64,000 nucleotides of DNA from Halopelagius fulvigenes (GTDB lineage Archaea > Halobacteriota > Halobacteria > Halobacteriales > Haloferacaceae): contig NZ_JBHSXH010000015.1 in assembly GCF_042662625.1 (NCBI RefSeq), forward strand, positions 1,364,001 to 1,428,000, read 5' to 3'. The position numbers and the translations under genes were made by a program. How positions within the stretch are numbered: position 1 is the stretch's first letter; each line of letters starts with the position of its first letter. Below the pieces are notes generated by a model that was not told where the DNA came from, searched no databases, and saw only the letters and a list, made by a program, of their open reading frames with translations. Of the stretch, positions 8,800 through 17,789 are shown in pieces.

Positions 8800-10002
8800 A
8801 TGACCGACCGGCAATCGGGCAGTTCGACCGCCGGCGGGGACGGTTCGACCGACCCCGCGATTCCCGCGCCCGAGACGAACCTCGACGTTCTGGACGAGGC
8901 GCTTTCCGACGCCGACGCCGTCGCCTTCGTCCACGTCGGCGACCGGTTCGACGACGACCTGCGGTACCTGACGCGCTTCTCCGGCCCCGACCGCGAGTAC
9001 GCGTTCGTCTACACGTCCGAGGGCGGCGTCCTCTGCGCGCCGTCGCTGTTCGAGGCGCAGGCGCGCCGCGAGTTCGACGGCGAGGTTCGGACGGCGAACG
9101 CCGGCGATCCGGCGGGCGTCCGCGCCCGGGCCGTCCTCGACGACCTGACCGATGGTGGGACAATTCTTGCGCCGCAGTCGATTCCGCACGACGCGGCGGT
9201 GTACCTCGAACGCGGCGGGTACGACGTGGCTTCCACGGACGCCGTCGCCGCCGCCCGCGCGGTCAAGACCGACGCCGAACTGGACTGCCTCCGGCGCGTC
9301 CAACGCGCCGCCGCGGCGGGGATGCGCCGCGCGGAGGCGGTCCTCGCGGACTCGACGCCAGAGGGCGAGGAACTCCGCTGGGAGGGCGACACCCTCACGA
9401 CGGAACGCCTCCGGCGCGAGGTGAACGCCGAACTGGCGGCGCGCGGCGCGACGGACGCCGGAAACACCGTCGTCGGTGCGGGGCCGACCTGCGCGGACCT
9501 CCACTACACCGGCACGGCGGCGATTCGGCCGGGCGAGACGGTCCTCCTCGATATCTCGCCGCGCGGCCCGCACGGCTACTACGGCGACCTCTCGCGGACG
9601 TACGTCGTCGACAGCGACGGCGGGTGGGAGCGCCGGGCGTACGTCGCCGTCGAGTCCGCCTTAGACGTCGCCCTCTCGACGGTCGAACCGGGCGTCCCCG
9701 CGCGGACGGTGCACGCCGAGACGGCCGCCGAACTCGCCGCATACGGCTTCGACCCCGACGCCGCGGAGGGCGAGGCGGGGTTCACCCACGGCGCGGGGCA
9801 CGGCGTCGGCCTCTCGCTTCACGAGGGGCCGTCGCTCCGCGAGGGGACCGAACTCCGACCCGGCCACGTCGTCACGCTCGAACCGGGCGTGTACGACCCC
9901 GAACGGGGCGGTGTGCGCTTAGAAGAACTCGTCGTCGTCACCGACGACGGCTGTGAGATACTCGGCGAGTACCCGCGGTCGTTCGCGCCGCGAGAGGAGT
10001 GA
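8800..10002 (+). CDS. M24 family Xaa-Pro aminopeptidase
   Basis: A 400-residue pita-bread-fold metallopeptidase. The N-terminal creatinase-like domain is followed by the catalytic domain with all five metal ligands visible: D251, D263 (YYGDLSRT), H334 (HGAGHGVG), E361 (LEPGVY) and E375/376 (RLEEL). It removes N-terminal residues preceding proline, or cleaves Xaa-Pro dipeptides. The downstream position and 6-base spacing to the helicase gene suggest one transcript, but there is no obvious functional link. It complements the M20 and M32 peptidases upstream. Confidence 0.9.
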   Translation: MTDRQSGSSTAGGDGSTDPAIPAPETNLDVLDEALSDADAVAFVHVGDRFDDDLRYLTRFSGPDREYAFVYTSEGGVLCAPSLFEAQARREFDGEVRTANAGDPAGVRARAVLDDLTDGGTILAPQSIPHDAAVYLERGGYDVASTDAVAAARAVKTDAELDCLRRVQRAAAAGMRRAEAVLADSTPEGEELRWEGDTLTTERLRREVNAELAARGATDAGNTVVGAGPTCADLHYTGTAAIRPGETVLLDISPRGPHGYYGDLSRTYVVDSDGGWERRAYVAVESALDVALSTVEPGVPARTVHAETAAELAAYGFDPDAAEGEAGFTHGAGHGVGLSLHEGPSLREGTELRPGHVVTLEPGVYDPERGGVRLEELVVVTDDGCEILGEYPRSFAPREE

Positions 10003-10032
10003 GCGTCGGTAGCGGGGTCCCGGCGGGAGAGG

Positions 10033-10278
10033 CTACGACTCCTCCTCGTCGGGCACCTTCACCGCCCGTCCGACCACCTTCTCCGCGATGGTCGCGGGGA
10101 TGTCGCCGGGCGTGGTGAGGTAGTGCGGAAGCACGACCATGAGGACGGCGACCGCGAGGAGGCCGCCCCCGAACAGTTCCTGTCCCGCCAGAAGCGTGTT
10201 CAGCCCGAAGATACCGACCGGGATGGCGAACACGAGCGTCGCCGCCAACTGTATCGTTCCCCAGATTCCGAGTCCCAT
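10033..10278 (-). CDS. small two-helix membrane protein
   Basis: An 81-residue protein with two hydrophobic helices (about 5-30 and 33-50) and a cytoplasmic-looking tail (TTPGDIPATIAEKVVGRAVKVPDEEES). A similar haloarchaeal family exists to my memory, but the function is unknown. It runs convergently with the M24 peptidase gene and has no recognised neighbours. Confidence 0.7.
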   Translation of the reverse strand: MGLGIWGTIQLAATLVFAIPVGIFGLNTLLAGQELFGGGLLAVAVLMVVLPHYLTTPGDIPATIAEKVVGRAVKVPDEEES

Positions 10279-10348
10279 CGTCGGGGTGAGCGTACTCGGC
10301 GGGTGGTCAAAAACGCCGCGGTACGGCGTCGCGAGGGGGCTGAGCGGG

Positions 10349-11437
10349 TTATCCGTTCGGCGTGTGGACGCTCTCCTCGGGACCGCCCGGCGAGAGGTGA
10401 TCGAACCGAGTCGTCGGGAGGGTCCCTCGGACCCAGACCATCCGGCCGTCCGTCTTCACGTCGAGTCCGTCGTACGCGCCGAACCGGTCCGACTCGGACC
10501 CTATGTACGCCTCGAAGTCGGGATTCTCCGCGGCGTCGGCGTCGGGGTAGGTGTTCGCGTACGTGAGGTGCGTCGTCTTGGGTCCGAATCGCCACGACTT
10601 GAGGCCGCCCGTGATGGCCTCCGTTCTGAACCCGCGCGAGGTGGACCCGTCCATCGCCTCCGGGTAACACGTCAGCGCGTGGGGTTCGTCGACGAGTCCG
10701 AGCATCGCGTCCACGTACTCGTTACCGTCCGGGTAGTGGGTCTCTCCCGTCCGCGCGTCGATGACGGCCCGCGCGTGGTCGGGGCGGTCCCCGCGGGTGA
10801 AGTAATCGACTTCGATGATCGCTTCCTCGGAGACGGCGAACACGCGTTCGGCACCGTAGACGTCGAATCCGTCGTACCGTTCGGGTTCCGACGTCGGTGT
10901 CCGCGTCGGCGTCTCCGTCTCCGTCTCCGTCGCTACGTCGGTTCCGCGAGACCGGCGTTCGCTGACGTACCGTTCTCTGAACTCCGCCGGGTCGAACGAG
11001 CCGAAGACGACCGAGGTTCCGAACCCGAGTTCGAGCGTTGCGGTCACCGCGTCTTCGTCGACGTATCGGGTGACCGACGAGGCGTTCAGTATCTCCGTTT
11101 CGAGTCGTTCGTAGGCGTTCTCGTGGAGCGTTCCCCGCCGGTCGCGGATGCTCGCCACGTCGAAGTACCGCACCCCGTATCCGTCTCGGAACGGGGACTC
11201 CGTCGGATCCGGAAGCCACCGCACGAAATCCACCGCGGAGTCCGTCTCCGACGAGTCGGAGTCTCGGGTCGTGGGGGCGCTAGACGTCTCCTCGGGGGTC
11301 GTACCGCCCGTCGGCGCCGACCCGCCGAGACATCCGGCGACGGATGCGAGCGTTCCACCGCAGAGGGAGAGGGCTGTCGTTCGGAGGAGGGTTCGTCGTG
11401 TTGGGGACACGAACGTACTTCGTCGGTAATCTGTCAT
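10349..11437 (-). CDS. Tat-exported lipoprotein of unknown function
   Basis: A 362-residue protein starting at ATG 11437 (MTDYRRSTF). A longer open frame upstream has a basic non-conserved leader and overlaps the divergent ribE start. The signal peptide has the twin-arginine RRTLLRTT and a lipobox ending in SVAGC, so it should be exported folded and lipid-anchored. After a Ser/Thr-rich linker comes a duplicated alpha/beta region (repeated phrases such as RYVDEDA and YGAERVFAVSEEAIIEVDYFTRGD) with an internal acidic TETETETPTRTPT spacer. No enzyme motif was recognised. Confidence 0.8.
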   Translation of the reverse strand: MTDYRRSTFVSPTRRTLLRTTALSLCGGTLASVAGCLGGSAPTGGTTPEETSSAPTTRDSDSSETDSAVDFVRWLPDPTESPFRDGYGVRYFDVASIRDRRGTLHENAYERLETEILNASSVTRYVDEDAVTATLELGFGTSVVFGSFDPAEFRERYVSERRSRGTDVATETETETPTRTPTSEPERYDGFDVYGAERVFAVSEEAIIEVDYFTRGDRPDHARAVIDARTGETHYPDGNEYVDAMLGLVDEPHALTCYPEAMDGSTSRGFRTEAITGGLKSWRFGPKTTHLTYANTYPDADAAENPDFEAYIGSESDRFGAYDGLDVKTDGRMVWVRGTLPTTRFDHLSPGGPEESVHTPNG

Positions 11438-11653
11438 AAGGTTAATTCCGTTCGAGGATGCGCGGCCGCGACGGCTCCGTTCGGATCGGCCGTTCTGAGG
11501 AGCGAACGCGAGTGGCGTGACGCCGAGACGCCCGCGACGGGACCGCTCCGGAGGCGCGACGGCGTTCGTCGTATCGGTTCGAGCGGACACCTGGCGGGAG
11601 TGCACGCGCCGGTGGCTGCCAACGCGTTCGTGACGCTTTTCAATACTGGGATA

Positions 11654-11660
11654 GGAGGTC
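11654..11660 (+). promoter_or_regulatory. Shine-Dalgarno sequence deciding the ribE start
   Basis: GGAGGTC lies five bases before the ATG at 11666 and matches the 3' end of 16S rRNA. Most first genes in this window lack such a site, so this supports the MFTGIVEGVGE start over the much longer upstream open frame. Confidence 0.7.
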
Positions 11661-11665
11661 GAAGC

Positions 11666-12355
11666 ATGTTCACGGGAATCGTCGAGGGCGTCGGCGAAGT
11701 CGTCGCGGCGAGCGAAGACGAGGGCGGGCGGCGGCTTCGAATCCGCCCCAAGTTCGAGGGGGACGACCTGCACCACGGGCAGTCAATAGCCGTCAGCGGC
11801 GTCTGTCTGACGGTGGAGGCGTTCGCCGAAGATGTAGCCGAACAGGATTCGGCTGCTCGTCGGACGGAGTCGGACGGCGAGTCGTGGTTCGAGGTGTTCC
11901 TCGCCCGCGAGACGGTGGAGAAGACGTACCTCGGCGGCGTCGGGGAGGGCGAGGCGGTGAACCTCGAACGCGCCCTCCCCGCGGAGGGGCGGTTCGACGG
12001 CCACCTCGTGCAGGGGCACGTCGATACGACGACGACGGTGACCGCCGTCGAACGCGTCGGCGACGACTGGTGGTTCGAGTTCGCCCTGCCCGAGGGGATG
12101 GAGCGGTACGTCGTCGAGAAGGGTTCCGTCGCCCTCGACGGAATCAGCCTGACGGTGGCCGAACGGACCGACGAAACGCTCGCCGTCGCGGTCATCCCGA
12201 CGACGTACGACCTGACGACGCTCTCTTCGAAGTCCGTCGGCGACCCGGTTCACGTCGAGGTGGACGTGATAGCGAAGTACGTCGAGAGCATGGTGTCGGG
12301 GTACGCAGAGAGGGTAGCGCCGGGCGCGTCCGCGCCCGCGCCGGACGCCGAGTAG
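11666..12355 (+). CDS. ribE: riboflavin synthase alpha chain (bacterial type)
   Basis: A 229-residue protein made of two lumazine-binding beta-barrels. The first starts with MFTGIVEGVGEV and the second with HLVQGHVDTT. The enzyme dismutates two molecules of 6,7-dimethyl-8-ribityllumazine to riboflavin in the cytoplasm. The bacterial type is known in haloarchaea in place of the RibC enzyme of other archaea. Length is slightly above the usual 200-215 because of an acidic insertion (about residues 53-72) and a C-terminal Ala/Pro-rich tail. No other riboflavin gene is adjacent. Confidence 0.95.
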   Translation: MFTGIVEGVGEVVAASEDEGGRRLRIRPKFEGDDLHHGQSIAVSGVCLTVEAFAEDVAEQDSAARRTESDGESWFEVFLARETVEKTYLGGVGEGEAVNLERALPAEGRFDGHLVQGHVDTTTTVTAVERVGDDWWFEFALPEGMERYVVEKGSVALDGISLTVAERTDETLAVAVIPTTYDLTTLSSKSVGDPVHVEVDVIAKYVESMVSGYAERVAPGASAPAPDAE

Positions 12356-12376
12356 CGTCGCCCGACGGCGGGGGCG

Positions 12377-13378
12377 TCACTCGAACTCGGTCGATTCGCT
12401 TCTCGGGGATTGGTCGCCGTACCCCGTCGCGTTCGCGTTGTCGTAGGCGTCGCTGTACCGCTTGACCTTCCGCAGGAGGTAGAGGCCGAAGATGCCGTCG
12501 TAGATGATGATGTACGCGAAGAACGACGTGAGGCTTCCGAGGCCGGTGATGGAGGCGATGAGCGCCGACCCGATGCTCACCGTCGTGTTGTACGTCGCGT
12601 GGACGAACGTGGCGATGAGGAGACCCTTGACGATTATCGGCCCGCGAGCGCCGCGGTTGAACTTGGCGAGGCCGAGGTAGTAGCCCGCGATGCCGGCGTA
12701 GATGACGTGCCCCGGTCCGGCGAGGGCGCGAACCGCGGTGATGCCGCCGCCCGCGCCGATGAGGCCGAGGCCCAAGTCGAGTCCCTCCGACGGGAGTTCG
12801 CGGGTGATGTACAGGGCGTTCTCAATGGTGGCGAAGCCGAGGCCGGCCATCGCGCCGTACACCGCGCCGTCCACGACGGAGTCGAATCGCTCGTCGGTGT
12901 AGGCGTACAGGCGGACGGCGAGCAACTTCACCGTCTCCTCGACCGGACCGACGACGATGTAGAAGAACAGAACCGTCCCGACGAACCCGAGGCCGCCGAA
13001 GAACGGCTTGAGGACGCCGTTGAGGACGGCGGCGAAGTTCGCCGTGAGGACGCCCAAGAGGAACGTCCCGACGAGGAGAGACAACGGCTCGTTCGTCGTC
13101 GCGTCGCTGTAGTAGACGTACGCGGCGAGTCCGAGCGCGGGTATCGCCGAGAGGAGCGTCAGAATCCCCGTCTGCGGGTCGGTTATGGCCGCGAGGCCGC
13201 CGATACCGAGTAGGAGGAGGAACGCTATCAACACGACCGCGATGCGGGCCGACCCCGCGAGGATGCGGTAGATGAACACCGCGAGGCCGTCCACCGACGT
13301 CCGCTCCTCCCACGTGGAGATGTCGTACAGGTCGGCGTCGTTACCCGACGCCCTCTCGACCGGGTCTCTCTTAGCCAT
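12377..13378 (-). CDS. PrsW family intramembrane metalloprotease
   Basis: A 333-residue multi-pass membrane protein (start ATG 13378, MAKRDPVER). The hallmark PrsW motifs are present: the EExxK-type VGPVEETVKLLAVRLY, the IENALY glutamate, GHVIYAGIAGYYLGLAKF and FVHATYN histidines. Together they form the proposed metal site within the bilayer. About eight or nine hydrophobic helices can be counted. Bacterial PrsW cleaves anti-sigma factors, but archaea lack those, so the substrate here is unknown. It converges with ribE and stands alone. Confidence 0.88.
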   Translation of the reverse strand: MAKRDPVERASGNDADLYDISTWEERTSVDGLAVFIYRILAGSARIAVVLIAFLLLLGIGGLAAITDPQTGILTLLSAIPALGLAAYVYYSDATTNEPLSLLVGTFLLGVLTANFAAVLNGVLKPFFGGLGFVGTVLFFYIVVGPVEETVKLLAVRLYAYTDERFDSVVDGAVYGAMAGLGFATIENALYITRELPSEGLDLGLGLIGAGGGITAVRALAGPGHVIYAGIAGYYLGLAKFNRGARGPIIVKGLLIATFVHATYNTTVSIGSALIASITGLGSLTSFFAYIIIYDGIFGLYLLRKVKRYSDAYDNANATGYGDQSPRSESTEFE

Positions 13379-13539
13379 CGTCCGAAGATGCGTCTGACGC
13401 CGCCTAATTTCTTCGGCCGTCGGGGTGGGACGAACGGAGTTCGTCGGCCCGCCGGACGGCGTCCGGCGACGGCGGGTCGAATCCGGCTGGACGACCGCAA
13501 CCACGGTAGTTGAAAGGGTCGGAGGGCGAACGCCGACCC

Positions 13540-13914
13540 ATGCACTTCGACCCACGGACGCAGGCGGCCCTCCGCGAGGCGGGCCTCTCGAACGAGGAGA
13601 TTCGGGCGGCGTCGGACGCCGTCGCCGAGGCGGTTCGCCGCGACGCGGACGCGTTGGAGGCGTTCTTCGATGAGGGGCCGGTCCACTCCGACATGGACCG
13701 CGCACACAGCAGCGGCGATATCCACGAACACGACGTGGAGTACCTCGACCTGTACACCCACGGCGGCGACCTGCGGGGGTACCTCCGGTTCGACTCGTGG
13801 GGCGCGTACGTCGAAGACGGCCGCGTCCTCTCCGAGGGGAAGGTCGAACTCACCCTCGGCCCGACGGTCCACGACCGCGTGCGGTTCGCCCGCGACCCCG
13901 ACGACCTGCGATGA
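13540..13914 (+). CDS. conserved haloarchaeal hypothetical protein upstream of FAU-1
   Basis: A 124-residue soluble protein (start ATG 13540, MHFDPRTQAALREAG; an in-frame start at 13510 is less likely). It has an N-terminal helical half (about 1-45), a His-rich middle (SDMDRAHSSGDIHEHDVEYLDLYTHGGD) that could bind metal, and a beta-rich C-terminal half. I recall similar haloarchaeal proteins under a DUF name only. Its TGA overlaps the ATG of the FAU-1 gene (ATGA), so the two are translationally coupled and may work together in RNA metabolism. That is an inference. Confidence 0.75.
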   Translation: MHFDPRTQAALREAGLSNEEIRAASDAVAEAVRRDADALEAFFDEGPVHSDMDRAHSSGDIHEHDVEYLDLYTHGGDLRGYLRFDSWGAYVEDGRVLSEGKVELTLGPTVHDRVRFARDPDDLR

Positions 13915-15353
13915 GCGAGGACGCAGACGGCGGGAGTGACCCCGTTCGCGTCCGGGTTCGCGGCATCTACACCACCGCCCTGACGCGCCGCTTTCTCGAC
14001 GCGGGGTACGAGGTGGTGCAGGCGTCGGAACCCATCCGCGACCGCTTCGACGCCGAGTTCGGCACCGGCCACCACGAGGTGACCGTCGAGACGACGGACG
14101 ACAGGCAGGGCGTCGGCGTCCACGGCGCTTCCGCCACCGTCGAAACCGTCGCGTCGCACCTCTGCGGCGTCGGCATCGACGCGTTCGCGTGGGACGACCC
14201 CGCCCCCCGCGGCGCGGTGTTCGACGCGAGGGTGACCGACACCCGCGGGTCCGGCGCGATGTGCGCCCTCGGGGACGGCGTCGAGGGCTTTCTCCCCTTC
14301 CGAGCGACCGACCGCCACGTCGAGGAGGGCGACGCCGTGCGCGTGCAGGTTCGGGAGTCCGAACCGCCGTGGAACGACCGGCGCGCGCGACTCGACACGG
14401 GGGTGCGCGCCCGCGGCGGACTCGCGACTCTCGTCCGCGGCGACGACGGCGTGACCGTGAACACGCGCGACGAGGCGGCCGGGCGGGAACTCGCCGGGAT
14501 GACCGACCTGCTGGGCGTCTCCGCGCCCGACGGGTGGGGCATCGAGTGGTCCCACGCGGCGACGGACGCCGACATGGACGCCCTCCGCGCGTCGCTGGAA
14601 CGGGCGGCCGAGAGGGCCGAGACGCTCGATTCCGCGCTCGACGGCGAGGACAACGTCGAACCCGCGCGGGAACTCGCCCGCGCCGGGGCGGGCGAGTGGG
14701 TGTGGTTCGGCCGCGCGTCCCGGTTCGAACTCGACGCCGACCGCCGCGAGGTGACGACGACGATGCCCGGCCACCACCGCACGAAGGCCGCCTCGGAGAC
14801 GGCGAGCGCCGGCGTCGATCTGGCGGAGGCCCTCTGCGACCCGTCGGGGGAGTTCCCCTTCGACGTGGTGACGCGGCAGTTCGGCCCCGTCGAGGGCGAC
14901 ACCGTCGGCATCGGCCACGGGAAACCCGATGGGCGGCACATCACCCTCGGCCGCGGCGAGGTGGTCGAGTGGGACGGAGACGGCACCGTCTCGGTGAAGC
15001 GACAGTTGACGGGCGGCGGCACGTACGACGCCCTCGACGTCCCGCGGGAGTCGGGCGACACGGCCCTCACGAAGTTCCGCGAGGGTCGGTGGTGGTACCC
15101 GACCGTCTACCGGAGCGCGGAGGGCGAGGTGAAAGGCACGTACGTCAACGTCTGCACGCCCGTCGAGTGCTTCCCCGACGAGGTTCGGTACGTCGACCTC
15201 CACGTGGACGTGATAAAGCGCGCCGACGGCACCGTCGAACGCGTGGACGACGACGAGTTGGACGAGGCTGTCGCGGAGGGCGAGGTGTCGGAGGCGTTGG
15301 CCGAGAAGGCGCGGTCCGTCGCGGCGAGTCTGGAGACGGCGCTCTCGGAGTGA
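13911..15353 (+). CDS. FAU-1 (AU-1) family probable ribonuclease
   Basis: A 480-residue protein. The N-terminal part (about 1-190) resembles the RNase E/G-like S1/RNA-binding region of FAU-1. The C-terminal part is a DUF402-type domain with conserved stretches such as DALDVPRESGDTALTKFREG and GTYVNVCTPVECFPDEVRYVDLHVDVI. Pyrococcus FAU-1 binds AU-rich RNA and processes 5S rRNA precursor. A similar role is likely here. The start at 13911 overlaps the upstream stop. Confidence 0.88.
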   Translation: MSEDADGGSDPVRVRVRGIYTTALTRRFLDAGYEVVQASEPIRDRFDAEFGTGHHEVTVETTDDRQGVGVHGASATVETVASHLCGVGIDAFAWDDPAPRGAVFDARVTDTRGSGAMCALGDGVEGFLPFRATDRHVEEGDAVRVQVRESEPPWNDRRARLDTGVRARGGLATLVRGDDGVTVNTRDEAAGRELAGMTDLLGVSAPDGWGIEWSHAATDADMDALRASLERAAERAETLDSALDGEDNVEPARELARAGAGEWVWFGRASRFELDADRREVTTTMPGHHRTKAASETASAGVDLAEALCDPSGEFPFDVVTRQFGPVEGDTVGIGHGKPDGRHITLGRGEVVEWDGDGTVSVKRQLTGGGTYDALDVPRESGDTALTKFREGRWWYPTVYRSAEGEVKGTYVNVCTPVECFPDEVRYVDLHVDVIKRADGTVERVDDDELDEAVAEGEVSEALAEKARSVAASLETALSE

Positions 15354-15407
15354 GCGAGGAGTTTCTGCTAGCCCAACCGTTTTCTCCCGGAGTCCCCGAG
15401 TTCGGAC

Positions 15408-16436
15408 ATGGACCTCTCTATCGTCGACCTCTCTCCGGTCCCCGACGACGGCACCGCGACGGACGCGTACGCGAACACCGTCGAGGCCGCGAAGCAGGCC
15501 GAACGGCTCGGTTACACCCGGTTCTGGGTGGCCGAGCACCACGGGATGGCGGACACCCTCGCGGGGACGACGCCCGAGGTGTTGCTCGGCCACCTCGCCG
15601 CCGAAACCGACTCGATCCGACTCGGGTCGGGCGCGGTGCTTCTCAACAACTACAGCCCGTTCAAGGTCGCGGAGGTGTTCGGCGCGTTGGACGCCCTCGC
15701 GCCGGGGCGCGTCGACGCGGGACTGGGTCGGGCGAACGGATCGCCGGCCGTCGATAGCGCCCTCGGGACGGAACGGCACGTCGAGAACCCCGACGAGGAC
15801 CACGCCGAGAAGGTCGAAGCCGTCGTCAACCACCTCTACGACGCCTACCCGGAGGGGCACGCCTACGGCGAACTGGAGATTCCGCGCTCGGGCGCGGACG
15901 AGCCGGTTCCGTGGGTGCTCGGGTCCAGTCCGTCGAGTGCGGCCATCGCGGCCGAACTCGGACTGCGCTACTGCTTCGCGGCGTTCATCCGGCCGCAGTT
16001 CGCCGCCCACTCCTTCGAGGAGTACCGCGAGCGGTTCCGGCCGTCTCGGTTAGCCGGCGGGAGAGACGACCCGCGGGGGATGGTCGCGGTGAACGCCGTC
16101 TGCGCGGACACCGACGAGGAGGCGGCGCGACTCCGAGCGGTGGCCGAAGCGTCGTTCAAGCGGATGCAACGGGGCGTCGTCGGCACCACCCCGTCCGTCG
16201 AGGAGGCCATCGACGAACTCGGCGGCGTCCCCGAACCGACGCCCGCGACGCTCGACGACGACGAGTGGCCGCGGGCCATCTCCGGGAGTCCGGAGACGCT
16301 CTCGGGCCTCTTAGAGCAACTCGCTGACCGCGTCGGCGTCGACGAGGTGATGATTCAGCACGTCGTCTCCGACCACGACGACGCCCTCCGCTCTCACGAG
16401 TTACTGGCCGAGGGCGTCGGACTCGCGCCTCGCTGA
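15408..16436 (+). CDS. LLM-class flavin-dependent oxidoreductase (luciferase-like)
   Basis: A 342-residue TIM-barrel protein of the bacterial luciferase-like monooxygenase superfamily. Features include the N-terminal strand (MDLSIVDLSPV), EAAKQAERLGYTRFWVAEHHGM, the GSGAVLLNNYSPFKVAE strand and DAGLGRANG for flavin phosphate binding. It probably uses FMN or F420 with an unknown substrate. It follows the FAU-1 gene by 54 bases on the same strand and has a TTTTCTC stretch but no clear TATA of its own. Confidence 0.88.
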   Translation: MDLSIVDLSPVPDDGTATDAYANTVEAAKQAERLGYTRFWVAEHHGMADTLAGTTPEVLLGHLAAETDSIRLGSGAVLLNNYSPFKVAEVFGALDALAPGRVDAGLGRANGSPAVDSALGTERHVENPDEDHAEKVEAVVNHLYDAYPEGHAYGELEIPRSGADEPVPWVLGSSPSSAAIAAELGLRYCFAAFIRPQFAAHSFEEYRERFRPSRLAGGRDDPRGMVAVNAVCADTDEEAARLRAVAEASFKRMQRGVVGTTPSVEEAIDELGGVPEPTPATLDDDEWPRAISGSPETLSGLLEQLADRVGVDEVMIQHVVSDHDDALRSHELLAEGVGLAPR

Positions 16437-16540
16437 CCGCCCCCTCGGAACGAGGTTCGTCCGACGGGCGACGGCGAGTCCGCCGACTCCCCGAAGCATA
16501 GATATATGTGGTGTGATTTCATGTATCACATCGTATCGCC

Positions 16541-16810
16541 ATGAAGCCGTGTCACAGTTGTCAGACGGTCATCGACGAGTACACCTTGGACAAACAACTC
16601 GAACCCCTGCGCGACCTCACGGTCGACGACTTCAACGTCTGTGCGGACTGTGCGACCATCGTCGACGACGCGTGCGTCGAGTGCGGCGGCGCGGTGTACG
16701 TCCCCCGGAGCGAATCCGACGCGCCCGACTACTGCCCGGCGTGTCGGTCCGACCTCATCGCCCGCACCGGCCGGGACCCCGGTTGGAACTGCGACTCCGT
16801 CTCGACCTGA
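16541..16810 (+). CDS. zinc-ribbon protein with several CxxC motifs
   Basis: An 89-residue protein with four paired cysteine motifs: CHSC near the N-terminus, CADC, CVEC and CPAC, enough for two zinc ribbons. The C-terminus has RTGRDPGWNCDSVST. It is related to conserved haloarchaeal proteins of unknown function as far as I recall. A TATA-like AGATATATG lies near 16500, some 40 bases upstream. It may be a nucleic acid or protein adaptor. Confidence 0.8.
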   Translation: MKPCHSCQTVIDEYTLDKQLEPLRDLTVDDFNVCADCATIVDDACVECGGAVYVPRSESDAPDYCPACRSDLIARTGRDPGWNCDSVST

Positions 16811-16941
16811 ACGGCACATCGCCCCTCGGACGGGTTTTCTTCCGTCGTCCCGCGGTCAGTCGCCGCGCCCTCGGCCGAGAGAGAGATCCGACGGATACGG
16901 GCACCACAAAGGAGTTAACGAGAACCGAGCAAGGGGGGCGT

Positions 16942-17202
16942 ATGAGCCTCAAATCGGCGGTCGGCGGCGCGTTCGGCTACCTCCTCCTCCTCGCCGCCCT
17001 CGGAGCGGCGGTGTGGGGGGTCTGGGTCGTCGGACTGACGCTGTCGAACGGAGCGACCGCGGGCCGTCTGATGGCGATTCTGTCCTCCTTCGGCACTGCG
17101 GCGACGTTCGGCTTCTTCGGCTACTTCGTCCGGAAAGTCGTCGCCGGGCAGATCCTCCCGATAGACGTGGACAAGTCCGTCGCGTACCGCGCCGGGCGTT
17201 GA
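16942..17202 (+). CDS. small two-helix membrane protein
   Basis: An 86-residue protein from ATG 16942. Helices lie at about 8-33 and 42-62 (LLLLAALGAAVWGVWVVGL and LSSFGTAATFGFFGYFV), with a polar C-terminus (PIDVDKSVAYRAGR). No motif or family was recognised. Codon use is typical of a real gene. Confidence 0.65.
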   Translation: MSLKSAVGGAFGYLLLLAALGAAVWGVWVVGLTLSNGATAGRLMAILSSFGTAATFGFFGYFVRKVVAGQILPIDVDKSVAYRAGR

Positions 17203-17372
17203 ACGGCGTTCGGAGACGAAAGTCGGGAGAGTAGCGTTGTCCGCTGACTCGTGGGGCGGAGTTCTATATCTGTACCGCGAGCGAGGGCGGAGCCTGAGTC
17301 TCGCGGCGCTTTTTGGTCCAGATTTTCACGCCGAGGGTGAGCGAAGCGAACCCGAGGCGTAAAAAGGTGGGT
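17203..17372. other. intergenic region with a GGTCCAGATTTT-containing element
   Basis: This stretch between convergent genes contains TTTTTGGTCCAGATTTTCACG (near 17310), a GC-rich imperfect hairpin before it (CCGCGAGCGAGGGCGGAGCC...CTCGCGGC) and GAGCGAAGCGAACCCGAGGCGTAAAAAGG after it. It does not look coding. The pattern resembles non-coding scraps I have seen repeated in other haloarchaeal genomes, but only one copy is visible here. Confidence 0.35.
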
Positions 17373-17714
17373 TTAGAAGTGATTCGGCGACTCGTTGCCG
17401 TACTGGAGTTCGCCCCCGCGCCCCCCTTCGACGGTGCTGCTGCCGTGGTCGCCGGAACTCGGCACCTTCACCTGTACGTCGGTCACCTCGTCGAAGTCCA
17501 TGATGAGGTCCGACTTGATGTTGTCCGCGGTGATGTTGCTGATTCCGCACCCGGCGCAGGACCCGCCGAGTTCGATGACGACTTCGCCGCTCTCGGGGTC
17601 CGCCTTCCGGACGACGCTGTTGCCCCCGTGCATCTGAATGATGGGCATCTGTCCGGTCATCCACGTCTCGATGCGCTCCTTCAGCGACTCCCCGGATTCG
17701 CCATCGTCACTCAT
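17373..17714 (-). CDS. NifU C-terminal domain Fe-S scaffold protein
   Basis: A 113-residue protein consisting of one NifU/NFU domain (about residues 10-80) with the cluster-binding CxxC in GGSCAGCGIS. It should carry and hand over [4Fe-4S] clusters to target apoproteins in the cytoplasm. The C-terminal 30 residues are polar and probably disordered. It stands alone, with no suf genes nearby. Confidence 0.88.
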   Translation of the reverse strand: MSDDGESGESLKERIETWMTGQMPIIQMHGGNSVVRKADPESGEVVIELGGSCAGCGISNITADNIKSDLIMDFDEVTDVQVKVPSSGDHGSSTVEGGRGGELQYGNESPNHF

Positions 17715-17789
17715 TGCACGGTACTTCGTGCCGCACGTACGGGTATGTTGCGGTTGTACTCGCGGCTACTCGACTCGAAGCGATGTGTG

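Noticed and set aside
10139..11665. Long 5' extension of the riboflavin synthase frame
   Set aside because: The first 500 residues are antisense to the lipoprotein gene and have no motifs. The GGAGGTC site and MFTGIVEGVGE start at 11666 fix the real gene.
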